Positions 1-9,508 are shown, counted from the first letter of the stretch. The stretch: DNA of 64,000 nucleotides from Paenibacillus wulumuqiensis (GCF_000971965.1 NZ_KQ040793.1:291634-355633), one strand, 5' to 3'. Program-made: numbers and translations. The notes: generated from the letters alone by a model not told the origin.

Positions 1-2
1 CG

Positions 3-980
3 CAGACCAATGATAATCCGGCAGATGCCGCAGCGATCGCCCTCTCCCCGGAGTCGGTCGTATGTGCCTGCAATGCGGTCACCAAATGCACCATTCTGGA
101 CACCATGACCGCGCTGCATTTGGAGACGGCAGATCAGGTCAGGGAACATACCCGTGCCTCCGGTTCCTGCGGCGGCTGTCGTCCTACTGTAGAAGCGCTC
201 GTTCGCTGTCATGCCGCGGGGATGACAGCATCGGCGGCTCCCTCTACTGCTTCACATGTACCTGCAGCGGCAGAGATGCCTTCCATCTGCGGCTGCACGT
301 CCCTCACTCATGACCTGCTGCGTGATCTAATTCGTGAGCATCGCTGGCAGACAGCTGCCGAAGTGATGCAGCAGCTGGATTGGGTCAATTCGGATGGCTG
401 TCCATTGTGCCAGCCGGCGCTTCAGTATTATCTAAATACTCATGATCCGTTGCAGACTGCCGGGTCGATCTTTTTGCCAGCATCCTATGCTGCACTGCTG
501 ATTCATGCCGATCCTCTACTGCTGGAACAGCAGCCGGATGCCGGTTATCTGCTGGAGCAGCTGTACAGAAGATGGCAGAAGATGATCCCGGCCGTTCCTT
601 TGCATATCGCTGCTTCGGTTGATGCGAACAGCCCGGCCGGTCTGCTGCTGCACGATCTGGTGGTATGCGGCTCTCCGGCAGGCTGGGAGATCCATGCTGG
701 CGGCAGCTCCACCGGCTCTTTGCGCAGGGCACAGCTCATCGCCCAGACCGATTCCCTGCAGGATGCGATCCAGCTATTATCGCTCTGCATCAGCCAATAC
801 CATGAACAGGCCTATTACGGCGAACCGGTCTGGCAGTGGCTGGAGCGCACAAGCCTGCTGACCATCCGTGAACAGGTGCTGAGCCGCTATTACGAGCAGA
901 CCGGTGAACCGGTACAGGAAGGGGAAACCAGACATGAACATGATGCAGACACAGTGTCCATTTTGCAGCGTACAGTGTAA
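3..980 (+). CDS. nasB: Assimilatory nitrate reductase electron-transfer subunit, C-terminal part (partial)
   Basis: The reading frame is open from base 3, so the gene begins before the window. The visible part has a BFD-like [2Fe-2S] cluster pattern (VCACN at the start, then SCGGC about 40 residues later) and a second cluster-type module (ICGCT ... GCPLCQPALQYYL). A region like the last part of NirB-type reductases follows (PAGWEIHAGG, then YGEPVWQWLER), without an obvious siroheme cysteine cluster. In Bacillus, NasB carries FAD and passes electrons from NAD(P)H to NasC. The missing N-terminus should hold the FAD/NAD domains. The end overlaps nasC by 47 bases, so the two are probably translationally coupled. 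A NirB-like nitrite reductase fragment is the alternative, but the following nasC favours NasB. Confidence 0.8.
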   Translation, partial: QTNDNPADAAAIALSPESVVCACNAVTKCTILDTMTALHLETADQVREHTRASGSCGGCRPTVEALVRCHAAGMTASAAPSTASHVPAAAEMPSICGCTSLTHDLLRDLIREHRWQTAAEVMQQLDWVNSDGCPLCQPALQYYLNTHDPLQTAGSIFLPASYAALLIHADPLLLEQQPDAGYLLEQLYRRWQKMIPAVPLHIAASVDANSPAGLLLHDLVVCGSPAGWEIHAGGSSTGSLRRAQLIAQTDSLQDAIQLLSLCISQYHEQAYYGEPVWQWLERTSLLTIREQVLSRYYEQTGEPVQEGETRHEHDADTVSILQRTV

Positions 981-3090
981 GATCTCGCTGCATCGCACAG
1001 AATCCGGTATAATGCCCGCTCCCCCATCTGCCGAGATGCACAGCGCAAGCCGCTACAGCAGCTGGCAGGCTGAAGGTGTGCCCAATGCTGCCTCTCAGGG
1101 CCGGATCTGTGTCAAAGGCATGAATGCCCATCAGCATGCGATGAACCGGGAACGGCTGATGTTCCCGCTGGTCCGCCGTAATGGTGCGCTCGTCAGAGCA
1201 ACCTGGGAAGAAGCCATGGAGCGAATCGGCAGCCATTTCCAAACCGCAATCAGGCAGCAGGGTGCAGATTCTATCGGCGTATACGGCGGCGGTTCGCTAA
1301 CGAACGAAACTGCCTATCTGCTCGGCAAATTCGCCCGTATCGGGCTGGGAACGCGGTATATCGACTATAATGGACGCTTTTGCATGTCGGCAGCCGCTTC
1401 GGCAGGCAGCAAAGTGTTCGGCCTGGATCGCGGAATGACCTGCCGGCTCGAAGATATCCCGCTCGCCCGCTGCATTATTCTGGCGGGAACGAATATTGCC
1501 GAGTGCCAGCCGACGCTGCTGCCTTATTTTAACCAAGCCCGGGCAAATGGAGCCAAAATCATCGTTATCGATCCCCGGCGAACATCGACAGCAGCGATCG
1601 CCGATCTTCATCTGCAGATTCGTCCGGGAACCGATGCGATGCTGGCGCTGGCGATGCTGAAGATCCTCGTACAGGAAGGCTGGATCGATGAGGAATTCAT
1701 CCAGCAGCGTACCGGCGGATATGAAGATCTCACCACCCTGCTGGATGGTATCGAGACGGAAGATGTCGCACAGTTATGCGGTATCCCCGCCGAACAGATC
1801 CGGCAGGCGGCCAGCTGGTATGGACTTGCCGAGACCGGCATTATCTTTACCGCCCGCGGGGTAGAGCAGCACACCGATGGTCATCTCGCGGTGAGGTATC
1901 TGATCAATCTGGTGCTGGCTACCGGCAAAATCGGTCGTCCCGGCTGCGGCTATGGTGCAGTCACCGGTCAGGGCAACGGTCAGGGCGGACGGGAACACGG
2001 ACAAAAAGCCGACCAGCTGCCTGGCTACCGTTCGATCGAGAATGCTGCGGATCGTGAATATATCGCTTCGGTCTGGCAGGTAGATCCGGCCGATATCCCC
2101 GGCAAAGGCGTATCTGCCTACGAAATGATGGAACTGGCTGCCTGCCGGGATATCCGCACACTATTCGTCATGGGCTCCAATCCGGTCGTGTCCAACCCGA
2201 ATATTCCACTCGTCCGGTCTGCACTGGAAGGACTGAATATGCTGATCGTAGCGGACATGTTCCTGTCGGAAACCGCCCGGATGGCCGATGTGGTACTGCC
2301 GGTAACTTCGTATCTGGAAAACACCGGTACACTCACCAATCTGGAAGGCCGGGTACTGCTGCGTGAAGCGGCACTCCCTGCACCTGGCGAAGCACGAGAT
2401 GACTGGCGTATTTTGTGCGATCTGGCTGACAGGCTGGGACGGGGGCGGCACTTTCTTTTTCAGACAGCCGAGGAGATCTTCGAGGAACTGCGGATAGCGA
2501 GCCGCGGCGGACTCGCGGATTATTACGGGATCACCTATGAGCGGCTGCGCCGGGAAGAAGGGATCTACTGGCCCTGTCCTTCGCCGGAGCACCAGGGCGT
2601 ACCCATGATGTTCACCGAGCAATTCGCCCATGCGGACGGCAGAGCCAGCTTTACCGCGACTCCCCATCATGCGGTACGAGAACAGCCTTCACCGGTATAT
2701 CCGCTGATCCTGACCAACGGCCGGGTGCTGGCTCATTATTTGACCGGCGTACAGACCCGGCGCAGCGCTGCACTGGCTGCCCGTGAGCTGGAGAACTTCG
2801 TCGAAGTCCACCCGCTGACCGCCCGCCAACATCATCTGCAGGATGGCGAATGGACCGAGATACAGTCTGCACATGGCCGCTTTTTCGTACGCTGCCGGAT
2901 CAGCGAGAATATTCGCCCGGATACACTGTTCGTGCCGATGCACTGGGGCGGTACCCAGAATGTCAATGAAGCAACCCCTCCCGAGCTGGACCCTTACTGC
3001 AAAATGCCCGGTTTCAAATTAACCGCCGTGACGATCCGGCCTGTACATGTCGGTGCTGCACAGCGGCAGTATCAGTCTATGCAGTGCTGA
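934..3090 (+). CDS. nasC: Assimilatory nitrate reductase catalytic subunit
   Basis: A 718-residue molybdopterin oxidoreductase that reduces nitrate to nitrite in the cytoplasm, receiving electrons from NasB. Cysteines 8, 11, 15 and 59 (QCPFCSVQC ... GRICVKG) form the N-terminal [4Fe-4S] site. The molybdopterin domain follows (GVYGGGSLTNE, GTNIAECQP, MGSNPVVSNP), and the C-terminal dinucleotide-binding domain ends in THWGG-like MHWGGTQNVNEATP. The ATG at 934 was chosen because AGGAAGGGG lies just upstream; an ATG at 904 is in frame but has no such site. Length fits the family (about 710 residues). A strong terminator follows, so this is the last gene of the nas operon here. Confidence 0.92.
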   Translation: MNMMQTQCPFCSVQCKISLHRTESGIMPAPPSAEMHSASRYSSWQAEGVPNAASQGRICVKGMNAHQHAMNRERLMFPLVRRNGALVRATWEEAMERIGSHFQTAIRQQGADSIGVYGGGSLTNETAYLLGKFARIGLGTRYIDYNGRFCMSAAASAGSKVFGLDRGMTCRLEDIPLARCIILAGTNIAECQPTLLPYFNQARANGAKIIVIDPRRTSTAAIADLHLQIRPGTDAMLALAMLKILVQEGWIDEEFIQQRTGGYEDLTTLLDGIETEDVAQLCGIPAEQIRQAASWYGLAETGIIFTARGVEQHTDGHLAVRYLINLVLATGKIGRPGCGYGAVTGQGNGQGGREHGQKADQLPGYRSIENAADREYIASVWQVDPADIPGKGVSAYEMMELAACRDIRTLFVMGSNPVVSNPNIPLVRSALEGLNMLIVADMFLSETARMADVVLPVTSYLENTGTLTNLEGRVLLREAALPAPGEARDDWRILCDLADRLGRGRHFLFQTAEEIFEELRIASRGGLADYYGITYERLRREEGIYWPCPSPEHQGVPMMFTEQFAHADGRASFTATPHHAVREQPSPVYPLILTNGRVLAHYLTGVQTRRSAALAARELENFVEVHPLTARQHHLQDGEWTEIQSAHGRFFVRCRISENIRPDTLFVPMHWGGTQNVNEATPPELDPYCKMPGFKLTAVTIRPVHVGAAQRQYQSMQC

Positions 3091-3120
3091 GTTGCGAGCG
3101 CACCTAATTACTTGAACGGC

Positions 3121-3168
3121 AAAATCATCCTGTTCTTCTCCGGCATGAAGAGAACAGGATGATTTTTT
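3121..3168 (+). terminator. Intrinsic terminator of the nas operon
   Basis: A perfect 16-bp stem (AAAATCATCCTGTTCT at 3121-3136, partner at 3151-3166) is followed by a T-rich run. It lies 30 bases after nasC. The next 120 bases are T-rich and repetitive (TATCTTGTATTT-type runs), with no gene. Confidence 0.9.
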
Positions 3169-3370
3169 GTGTTTTGTTCTATCTTTTTTGTGTTTTTTAT
3201 CTTGTATTTTATCTTGTATAGGTTGTGTTTTGTAAACTCTATGTTCAAACTTCACTGACTCCATCGTATTCCTGCTTCATCTGAGGTATGCTGGAATTAT
3301 AGCGCTTTAATATTTAACTGTCATAAGCTGGCATGTCATTCCTTACTACCGATAATCAGGAGGTCACACG

Positions 3371-4519
3371 ATGATACAGATTAGAAGAGTACATACCCAT
3401 GAATTGGCGCAGGCTGCCGAGCTGGCCAATGATATTTTCTGCGAGCAGGAGTATCGGCATATGGAGACGTCATTTCCTACCCTGTTCCATCCGGGCATCA
3501 GCCATTCCTACGGCGCGTTTACCGAGCAGAATCGGCTCGTATCCTTTATGGGACTGGTTCCGGTGAAGATTCGGAGCGGACAGCAGATTCTATCGGCTTT
3601 CTCGATCGGAGCGGTATGCACCCATCCCGATTATCGTGGTCAGCGGTTGGCCGGGCAGCTGCTGGAGCGCTGCCGTCAGCATGCGACTGAATCGGGCGCT
3701 TCACTGATGTTTATTTCCGGTGACCGGTCGCTGTATACGCGTGCAGGCAGCCAGTTTTTTGGTCAGATCCATCAAGCGGCCATGTCTTCGAACACTCTCT
3801 CTTCCTGGGGCCCCTCTTCCTGGGAAATGCGTGATATGCGGGCAGAAGATATTTTTGCCGTTCATGCGCTGCTGCAATCCAGACCGGCGTATGTACAGAT
3901 GAGTCTGGCCGAACTGCAGCAGATGATCGAAGCTGCACCGATGGCTCATATTCGCGGACAGCATCTGCATATCCGTGTAGCCACCGTCCCCGGACAGAGG
4001 GGCATCGAGGCTGTCAGCATCTTCTCCCTTCCTGAGGAACCATCTCATTCTACGGAGCTGGGTGATTCCATACCAGAACGCAGCGGACAGGCACTGGAAT
4101 GGGCGGGTCCACACGATGCGGTCATGGCACTCTGGCAGGATGCCGCATCAGTCTATGCCCTTGCATCCCTGACTGCCCCCATTCCCTGGCAGGAAACATC
4201 CCTGATCCAGGCTGCAAAAGAATCCGGCGCAATCCTGTCCATCATCCAGAACGGTGGAACCGTCATGCTCGCCAGCGGCAGCGCCCTGATCTCCCAGACC
4301 GAACTGCTCGATGATCTGGCTCCGGATGCGCCGGTGCGATTCTCGGTTGAATCCAATAACCAGTACACCTTCCATACGCCGCAGGGCACCTACCCGGTCA
4401 ATGGAGATGCGGAACTGTGCTCCCTGCTGTTCGATCCATCTTCATCATTATTGCAAAACCAGAACATCCCAAGCCCCGCCGTCCCTCTGCCTTATATGTA
4501 CGGACTGTATTTTATATAA
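3371..4519 (+). CDS. GNAT-family N-acetyltransferase, Eis-like
   Basis: A 382-residue protein with an N-terminal GNAT fold. The acetyl-CoA pyrophosphate-binding motif is visible at about residues 81-98 (VCTHPDYRGQRLAGQLL). The size and the long C-terminal half resemble Eis-like acetyltransferases, which have a second GNAT-like domain and a sterol-carrier-like tail; these acetylate amines on antibiotics or proteins. The substrate cannot be read from the sequence. AGGAGG sits 7 bases before the ATG. It stands alone between the nas terminator and the ABC exporter leader, and no operator is recognisable. Confidence 0.75.
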   Translation: MIQIRRVHTHELAQAAELANDIFCEQEYRHMETSFPTLFHPGISHSYGAFTEQNRLVSFMGLVPVKIRSGQQILSAFSIGAVCTHPDYRGQRLAGQLLERCRQHATESGASLMFISGDRSLYTRAGSQFFGQIHQAAMSSNTLSSWGPSSWEMRDMRAEDIFAVHALLQSRPAYVQMSLAELQQMIEAAPMAHIRGQHLHIRVATVPGQRGIEAVSIFSLPEEPSHSTELGDSIPERSGQALEWAGPHDAVMALWQDAASVYALASLTAPIPWQETSLIQAAKESGAILSIIQNGGTVMLASGSALISQTELLDDLAPDAPVRFSVESNNQYTFHTPQGTYPVNGDAELCSLLFDPSSSLLQNQNIPSPAVPLPYMYGLYFI

Positions 4520-4554
4520 CACGAACATCCCACCTCATTAAAAAAGAATGCACC

Positions 4555-4599
4555 ATGTACCGCAGGATGATTATCCACAGAGCGAAGAAAAGGGAATAG
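4555..4599 (+). CDS. Possible 14-codon leader peptide upstream of the ABC exporter
   Basis: A short frame starts at ATG 4555, encodes MYRRMIIHRAKKRE and ends in TAG at 4597-4599, inside the 5' arm of the long stem described next. Ribosome movement over it would melt that arm. It is basic and rich in Arg/Lys. There is no good ribosome site (only an A-rich run upstream), so coding is doubtful. It is listed because B. subtilis bmrCD, a related exporter operon, is controlled by a translated leader (bmrB). Confidence 0.2.
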   Translation: MYRRMIIHRAKKRE

Positions 4600-4704
4600 G
4601 GACAGTCAACGACTGTTAAACATGGAGATCGACCACTGCAAGCGGTTATTCAGGATCTCTATGCTTAACCGGAGGAAGCGTCCCTATTCCTTTTCGCAGT
4701 GGAT
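4573..4704 (+). promoter_or_regulatory. Structured leader with a long closing stem and two inner hairpins
   Basis: The 5' arm at 4573-4603 pairs with 4680-4704 through ATCCAC, GCGAA, AAAGG and AATAGGGAC, with small bulges between. Inside are a tight hairpin (AGTC-AAC-GACT, 4604-4614) and a 10-bp stem with one G-T pair (CATGGAGATC 4621-4630 with GATCTCTATG 4654-4663). A T-rich run (TCTGTCTTTTTT) follows about 20 bases later. It lies 130 bases before the exporter operon in the same direction. It matches no riboswitch class that I recognise; an attenuator or a small mobile palindrome are both possible. Confidence 0.5.
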
Positions 4705-4833
4705 GACGCCAGCAAGCTTCTCTGTCTTTTTTACATATCCCCACAATAGGGCAAAACTGCAATCCCCAAGCCCTTTTTGGTTTAAATGAATAGAGAAAGG
4801 TAACTGGATAAGCTCGCAGAAAGAAGGAAGCCT

Positions 4834-6573
4834 ATGAAGGATCGAAGTATACTTACGGATTATGTACGTGAACACTGGCACTATTACTTGATGGCGGTGG
4901 TGCTGATCATCCTGTCCAATATTTCACAGGCTGCACTACCCCGGGTGCTAGGGCAATTTACGGATGCGCTGCTCGCCGGCAATATCCAGTATGAGATGAT
5001 TGTCCGCTACAGCCTTATTCTGGCAGGGATCGGGATTGCCTACAATCTGCTGTTCGGAGCAGGGCAGTTCACGGTGATGCGGCTCGGCCGGAAATTCGAA
5101 TTTGCGATGCGGCAGAGTCTGTTCCGCAAGTTCGCCACGCTGAGTGAGCATTACTTTTCCCGTCAGGGTACCGGCAAGCTGCTCAGCTCGATGACCAATG
5201 ATGTTACCTCGGTGCGTGAATCGATCTCCAACGGAGTAACCACCACGACCAATGCGGTCTTCCTGTTCCTCTCCTGCCTCGTTATGATGCTGCTCAGTCA
5301 TATTCCACTTTATCTGATTCTGGTCAGCATTGTGCCGATGGTCGCGATTCCGTTTCTGGTCGTGTATTTCGGACCCCGTATTCGTAAACGGTCGATGAGC
5401 GTACAGGAATCGCTGGCCGTTATGACCGAGTCGGCAGAGGAACAGCTGCGCGGCATTCGCGTGACCAAGACATTCGCAATTGAACCGACGGCAAGACAGC
5501 GGTTTGGCAGCACGGTCGACCAGATTCGGGACAACCAGCTGCACCTGGTGCGCATGTCTTCCCTTTTCCAGGCGGCTGTGCCGTTTCTCGGAGCATTATC
5601 GCTGGTGATCTCGCTCATGTATGGTGGTTATCTGGCGATTCAGGGCAGCATTACAATCGGTAACTTTATCGCATTGACGCTCTATCTGCGCATCATGTCC
5701 GGGCCGCTGCAGCAGATTGGTAACGTGATCAATATGATGCAGCGATCCAGCGCCTCTCTGGATCGGGTCAATCATCTGCTCGGACAGCAGCCGGATATTC
5801 AGGACGATGAACATGCGCTGCCTCTGGCGGCCTCACCGGATCTGGAACTGCACAATCTGACTTTCACCTATCCGGGCAATGAACGCCCTGCATTATCCGA
5901 TCTGAATATGCACATTGCCAGCGGACAGACGGTCGGGATCGTCGGCAAGACCGGCAGCGGCAAGACCACACTCGTCAAGCTGCTGCTGCGCATCTATGAT
6001 CCGCCGCCAGGTACGATTCTGCTCGGCGGCACGGATGTACGCCGCATCTCCATCAACAGCCTGCGCTCCCGGATCGCCTATGTGCCGCAGGACGGGTTCC
6101 TGTTCAGCACAACGATCCGTGACAACATCGCCTTCAGCGACCGGGATATCCCGCTGGAAAAGGTGGAAAATCACGCCCGTCAGGCGATGATCTACGAGCC
6201 GATTACCCGCTTCCCGGAACAGTTCGAGACCCGGCTGGGGGAGCGCGGCATTACGCTCTCCGGCGGACAGCGCCAGCGGACGAGTCTGGCACGCGGACTC
6301 GCCAAGACCGGACCGATCCTCATTCTGGATGACAGCATGAGCGCTGTCGATGCGGTTACTGAAGCCGGTATTCTGGAGAATCTGGTTCAGGAGCGGCAGA
6401 ACCGCACGACCATTATCATCGCGCACCGGATCAGTGCGGTCAAGCAGGCCGACTGGATCGTCGTGATGGATGAAGGCCGCATCGTGCAGCAGGGCACCCA
6501 CCGCCAGCTGCTGAACGAACAGGGCATCTACGCCTCCATGTATCAGTTACAGGAAGAAGGTCTGCATTCATGA
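4834..6573 (+). CDS. Heterodimeric ABC exporter, half-transporter 1 (BmrC/YfiB-like)
   Basis: A 579-residue half transporter: an N-terminal membrane domain of six helices (about residues 15-300) fused to a nucleotide-binding domain. The NBD shows Walker A GKTGSGKTT (about residue 370), Q-loop YVPQDG, signature LSGGQRQR (about 474), Walker B ILILDDSMSAVD (about 495) and H-loop IIAHRIS. The residue after Walker B is Asp instead of the catalytic Glu, the usual sign of the degenerate ATP site in heterodimeric exporters such as BmrCD or TM287/288. GAAGGAAG precedes the ATG. The stop overlaps the next gene by ATGA, so the two are coupled and should form one drug or lipid exporter in the membrane. 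Confidence 0.88.
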   Translation: MKDRSILTDYVREHWHYYLMAVVLIILSNISQAALPRVLGQFTDALLAGNIQYEMIVRYSLILAGIGIAYNLLFGAGQFTVMRLGRKFEFAMRQSLFRKFATLSEHYFSRQGTGKLLSSMTNDVTSVRESISNGVTTTTNAVFLFLSCLVMMLLSHIPLYLILVSIVPMVAIPFLVVYFGPRIRKRSMSVQESLAVMTESAEEQLRGIRVTKTFAIEPTARQRFGSTVDQIRDNQLHLVRMSSLFQAAVPFLGALSLVISLMYGGYLAIQGSITIGNFIALTLYLRIMSGPLQQIGNVINMMQRSSASLDRVNHLLGQQPDIQDDEHALPLAASPDLELHNLTFTYPGNERPALSDLNMHIASGQTVGIVGKTGSGKTTLVKLLLRIYDPPPGTILLGGTDVRRISINSLRSRIAYVPQDGFLFSTTIRDNIAFSDRDIPLEKVENHARQAMIYEPITRFPEQFETRLGERGITLSGGQRQRTSLARGLAKTGPILILDDSMSAVDAVTEAGILENLVQERQNRTTIIIAHRISAVKQADWIVVMDEGRIVQQGTHRQLLNEQGIYASMYQLQEEGLHS

Positions 6574-8369
6574 GCAAATTACCTTCCGGTTCGCCGGATT
6601 CCTCCCGCTACGAAGCATTACGGGCAATTCTGCGGTATGCCCGGCCGCACCGACTGACATTTGTCGGCATTTTCTTTGCCACCATACTCGCTATTGCTGC
6701 CGATCTGGTGCAGCCGTATCTGGTCAGCATCGTGATCGATGAGCATATTGCTGTCGGTGAGAGCGGACTGCCCTTTCTGACCGGCATGGCCCTGATCTAT
6801 CTGGGGCTGGCTGTGATCAGCCTGATCTTCACCTACATTCAGAGCAATCTGCTTCAGTATGCCGGACAGCATATTGTCGCCAGTATTCGTAAAGACCTGT
6901 TCGGTCATATATCCAAACTGTCGATGAGCTTCTTCGACCGTTCGAGCAGCGGCGGGCTCGTCACCAATGTATCCAGTGATACGGAGACGATCAGCCAGTT
7001 TTTCACCCAGGTGCTGCTCAGCCTGATCCGTGACGGCATGATGCTGGTGTTTATTATTTATTTCATGTTCCGGCTCGACACGACGCTGGCCTGGTACTCC
7101 ATGCTGACATTGCCGGTGATCGCTACGCTCGCGATCCTGTTTCGCAAGCGGCTGCGCGAAGTGTATCAGTACGCCCGCAGCCGCTTGTCCCGCCTGGTCG
7201 CTTTTACCGCCGAGAATCTGTCAGGTATGGGACTGATCCAGATCTTCCATCAGGAAAAGGAACAGACCCGCCGGTTCACCGAGTTCAACAGCGACTACTG
7301 GCAGGCCAATGTGCAGCAGCTCAAGTCCAATGTATTGTTCAACCGCACCTTTGACGTACTCGGTAATATTGCGCTTGTGCTGATGGTCTGGCTCGGTGGT
7401 GTCGCCGTATTCAACAAGCAGATTGAAGTCGGTGTGCTGTACGCTTTTATCAGTTATATCCGCCAGTTCTTCCAGCCGATCAACCAGATCACCATGCAGT
7501 GGAATACATTCCAGTCCACCATGGTATCGATGGACCGTATCTGGCGCATCCTGCGCATTCAGCCGGAGATCCGTGATCCACAGCCTGAACAGACAGCAGT
7601 TATCGTACCTGAGCAGGTCAAAGGCAAGGTCGACTTTAACCATATTACATTCGGTTATACCGAAGGACAGACCATTCTGCCGGATCTGGATCTGCATATT
7701 CGTCCGGGTGAAATGATTGGTGTCGTCGGTACGACCGGTGCCGGTAAAAGTACGCTGATCGCGCTGCTCAACCGATTCTACGACGTCCAGAGTGGATCGA
7801 TTACGATCGACGATCAGGATCTGCGCCATATCCCGCAGCAGCAGCTGCACCGGATCGTCGGACTGATCCAGCAGGAACCGTTCCTGTTCTCCGGCTCGAT
7901 TATCGATAATGTGCGGCTGTTCCAGGATGATGTCAGCCGTGAGCAGGTGATCGAAGCCTGCCGCTTTGTCGGTGCGCACGAAATGATTATGAAGCTGCCG
8001 CAGCAGTATGATACCCGGTTGTCCGAGCGGGGCAGCGGATTATCGGCCGGGGAACGGCAGCTGATCTCCTTTGCCCGGATCGTCGTCTTCAAGCCGAGAG
8101 TGCTGATTCTGGATGAAGCGACCGCCAATCTGGATTCCCATACCGAGCAGCTCGTCCAGCAGGCACTGCAGACTGTATCCGAAGGACGTACGACGATAGT
8201 AATCGCTCACCGCTTGTCGACGATTATGCATGCTGACCGCATCCTGGTGATGGAGCATGGAGAGATTATTGAGCAGGGTACCCATGCCAAACTCCTTGCC
8301 CATGGCGGCATCTATGCCGAACTCTACCGCCATGCCAGACAGGCAGGACATGATATTGCGGAAGCGTGA
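6570..8369 (+). CDS. Heterodimeric ABC exporter, half-transporter 2 (BmrD/YfiC-like)
   Basis: A 599-residue half transporter with six membrane helices and a C-terminal NBD: Walker A GTTGAGKST (about residue 386), Q-loop LIQQEP, signature LSAGERQL (about 489), Walker B VLILDEATANLD (about 511) with the catalytic Glu, and H-loop VIAHRLS. It supplies the Glu that its partner lacks, while its own signature motif is the non-canonical LSAGE form typical of this subunit type. It begins inside the stop codon of the upstream gene. The substrate is unknown; multidrug export is the family expectation. Confidence 0.88.
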   Translation: MSKLPSGSPDSSRYEALRAILRYARPHRLTFVGIFFATILAIAADLVQPYLVSIVIDEHIAVGESGLPFLTGMALIYLGLAVISLIFTYIQSNLLQYAGQHIVASIRKDLFGHISKLSMSFFDRSSSGGLVTNVSSDTETISQFFTQVLLSLIRDGMMLVFIIYFMFRLDTTLAWYSMLTLPVIATLAILFRKRLREVYQYARSRLSRLVAFTAENLSGMGLIQIFHQEKEQTRRFTEFNSDYWQANVQQLKSNVLFNRTFDVLGNIALVLMVWLGGVAVFNKQIEVGVLYAFISYIRQFFQPINQITMQWNTFQSTMVSMDRIWRILRIQPEIRDPQPEQTAVIVPEQVKGKVDFNHITFGYTEGQTILPDLDLHIRPGEMIGVVGTTGAGKSTLIALLNRFYDVQSGSITIDDQDLRHIPQQQLHRIVGLIQQEPFLFSGSIIDNVRLFQDDVSREQVIEACRFVGAHEMIMKLPQQYDTRLSERGSGLSAGERQLISFARIVVFKPRVLILDEATANLDSHTEQLVQQALQTVSEGRTTIVIAHRLSTIMHADRILVMEHGEIIEQGTHAKLLAHGGIYAELYRHARQAGHDIAEA

Positions 8370-8440
8370 TAAAGATAGATACGAATAATTGATTTAATTG
8401 CCGTGCCGTGCTGAAGATCAAAGCAACTCCAGATGATAAA

Positions 8441-8475
8441 AGCCTCATGCTGTCCGACTGGGACATCATGAGGCT
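8441..8475 (-). terminator. Intrinsic terminator for the minus-strand gene at 8498
   Basis: Arms AGCCTCATG-C-TGTCC (8441-8455) and GGACA-T-CATGAGGCT (8461-8475) form a 14-bp stem with one mismatch. Only the minus strand has a T-rich tail (TTTTATC), so it serves the gene ending at 8498. It may slow the exporter transcript on the other strand. Confidence 0.75.
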
Positions 8476-8497
8476 GGGTAGCGAATATTGACTGTGA

Positions 8498-9508
8498 TTA
8501 TATGAGTCCCGGTATCAATGCAGGATTACCAGTGCTGGTTGTCCCTGTTGAAGAACCTGTATTGGTCACCTCATTGCCTGTACTCGCCGGGGCAGGATCG
8601 CTGGCTGTACCTGTTCCCGAAGTGGACTCTGTTGAAGATGGTGCTGTTGTCGAAGTGGTTGATGAGTCGGATGGAGCTGGAGCAGTATCCTGCTGATCCG
8701 CTGTGTAATCTGCAGGCTGTGGATCAGGATCACTTACCGGCTGCTGCGGAGCTGGTGTCACGGAATCCGGCTCTGCTGCGGCACTGCCGGATTCCGGCTG
8801 GGCTGCTGGTGAAGGACTGCCCGAACCTGTTGATGTACCATTGGCTGCCGAGCTTCCGGACGGTACGGGCATTGGTGTGCTGCCACCTGCAGGCTGTGGT
8901 GAAGCGGAGGATGACGAGACATCTGCAGTACGTCTGTTATCCGACTGTACTTCTGTTACCTGAGCATAGATGGTTTTCACATACTGCTCATACGACTCCT
9001 TGCTGATCTCCATTCTGAGCTGATGCACTTTGGAAGAGATCATCAGCTTGTCTTCATCTGCACTCACCTGAAATCCGCGGGAGACCAGGTTTTTGACAGC
9101 AGCTTCATAGTTGTCTTTGGTGATCGGCAGATTGGTTTGAATACTCATTTGCAGATAGCTGCTTTGTGCGATCATATCGGCAGCAATCTCGCTGGTTTCC
9201 AGGTTTTGCTTTTGCTGAGTCTGCAGGAACTTGTCGGTATCTTCTTTTCTAATCTCTTTGGCCCGATCTTCTTTCTTGTAGCGTTCCTGTTTTTCTAGCT
9301 TTTGCTCTTCGGCCTGTCTATCCTGGTTCTTCTGATCCTCAATCTTACGATCCCTGGCTCTTTGTTCTTTAGCCTTCTCGGCTTGCACTTGCGGGTCGTA
9401 TGCTGCTTCGTTCGCAGCATCCGTCTGCGGGTCAGGAATGGTCGTGCTTTTGGGATAATAAGATGATGTGCCGGAAGATGGATAATTAACGGCTGAGCTA
9501 ATATTCAT
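8498..9508 (-). CDS. Uncharacterised protein with charged coiled-coil and Ser/Pro/Gly/Thr-rich tail
   Basis: I do not recognise this 336-residue protein. The ATG at 9508 is preceded by GGAAGAAGAGG; upstream in-frame starts have no such site. Residues 1-35 are Ser/Tyr/Pro-rich. Residues about 40-95 are a highly charged Lys/Glu/Arg/Asp/Gln segment expected to form a helix or coiled coil. Residues about 100-190 look like a compact domain with no Cys and few aromatics (SIQTNLPITKDNYEAAVKNL region). Residues about 195-336 are low-complexity Ser/Pro/Ala/Thr/Gly with acidic spacing. There is no signal peptide or membrane segment. It is monocistronic, with its own terminator. A structural or surface-attachment role is possible but unsupported. 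Confidence 0.7.
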   Translation of the reverse strand: MNISSAVNYPSSGTSSYYPKSTTIPDPQTDAANEAAYDPQVQAEKAKEQRARDRKIEDQKNQDRQAEEQKLEKQERYKKEDRAKEIRKEDTDKFLQTQQKQNLETSEIAADMIAQSSYLQMSIQTNLPITKDNYEAAVKNLVSRGFQVSADEDKLMISSKVHQLRMEISKESYEQYVKTIYAQVTEVQSDNRRTADVSSSSASPQPAGGSTPMPVPSGSSAANGTSTGSGSPSPAAQPESGSAAAEPDSVTPAPQQPVSDPDPQPADYTADQQDTAPAPSDSSTTSTTAPSSTESTSGTGTASDPAPASTGNEVTNTGSSTGTTSTGNPALIPGLI

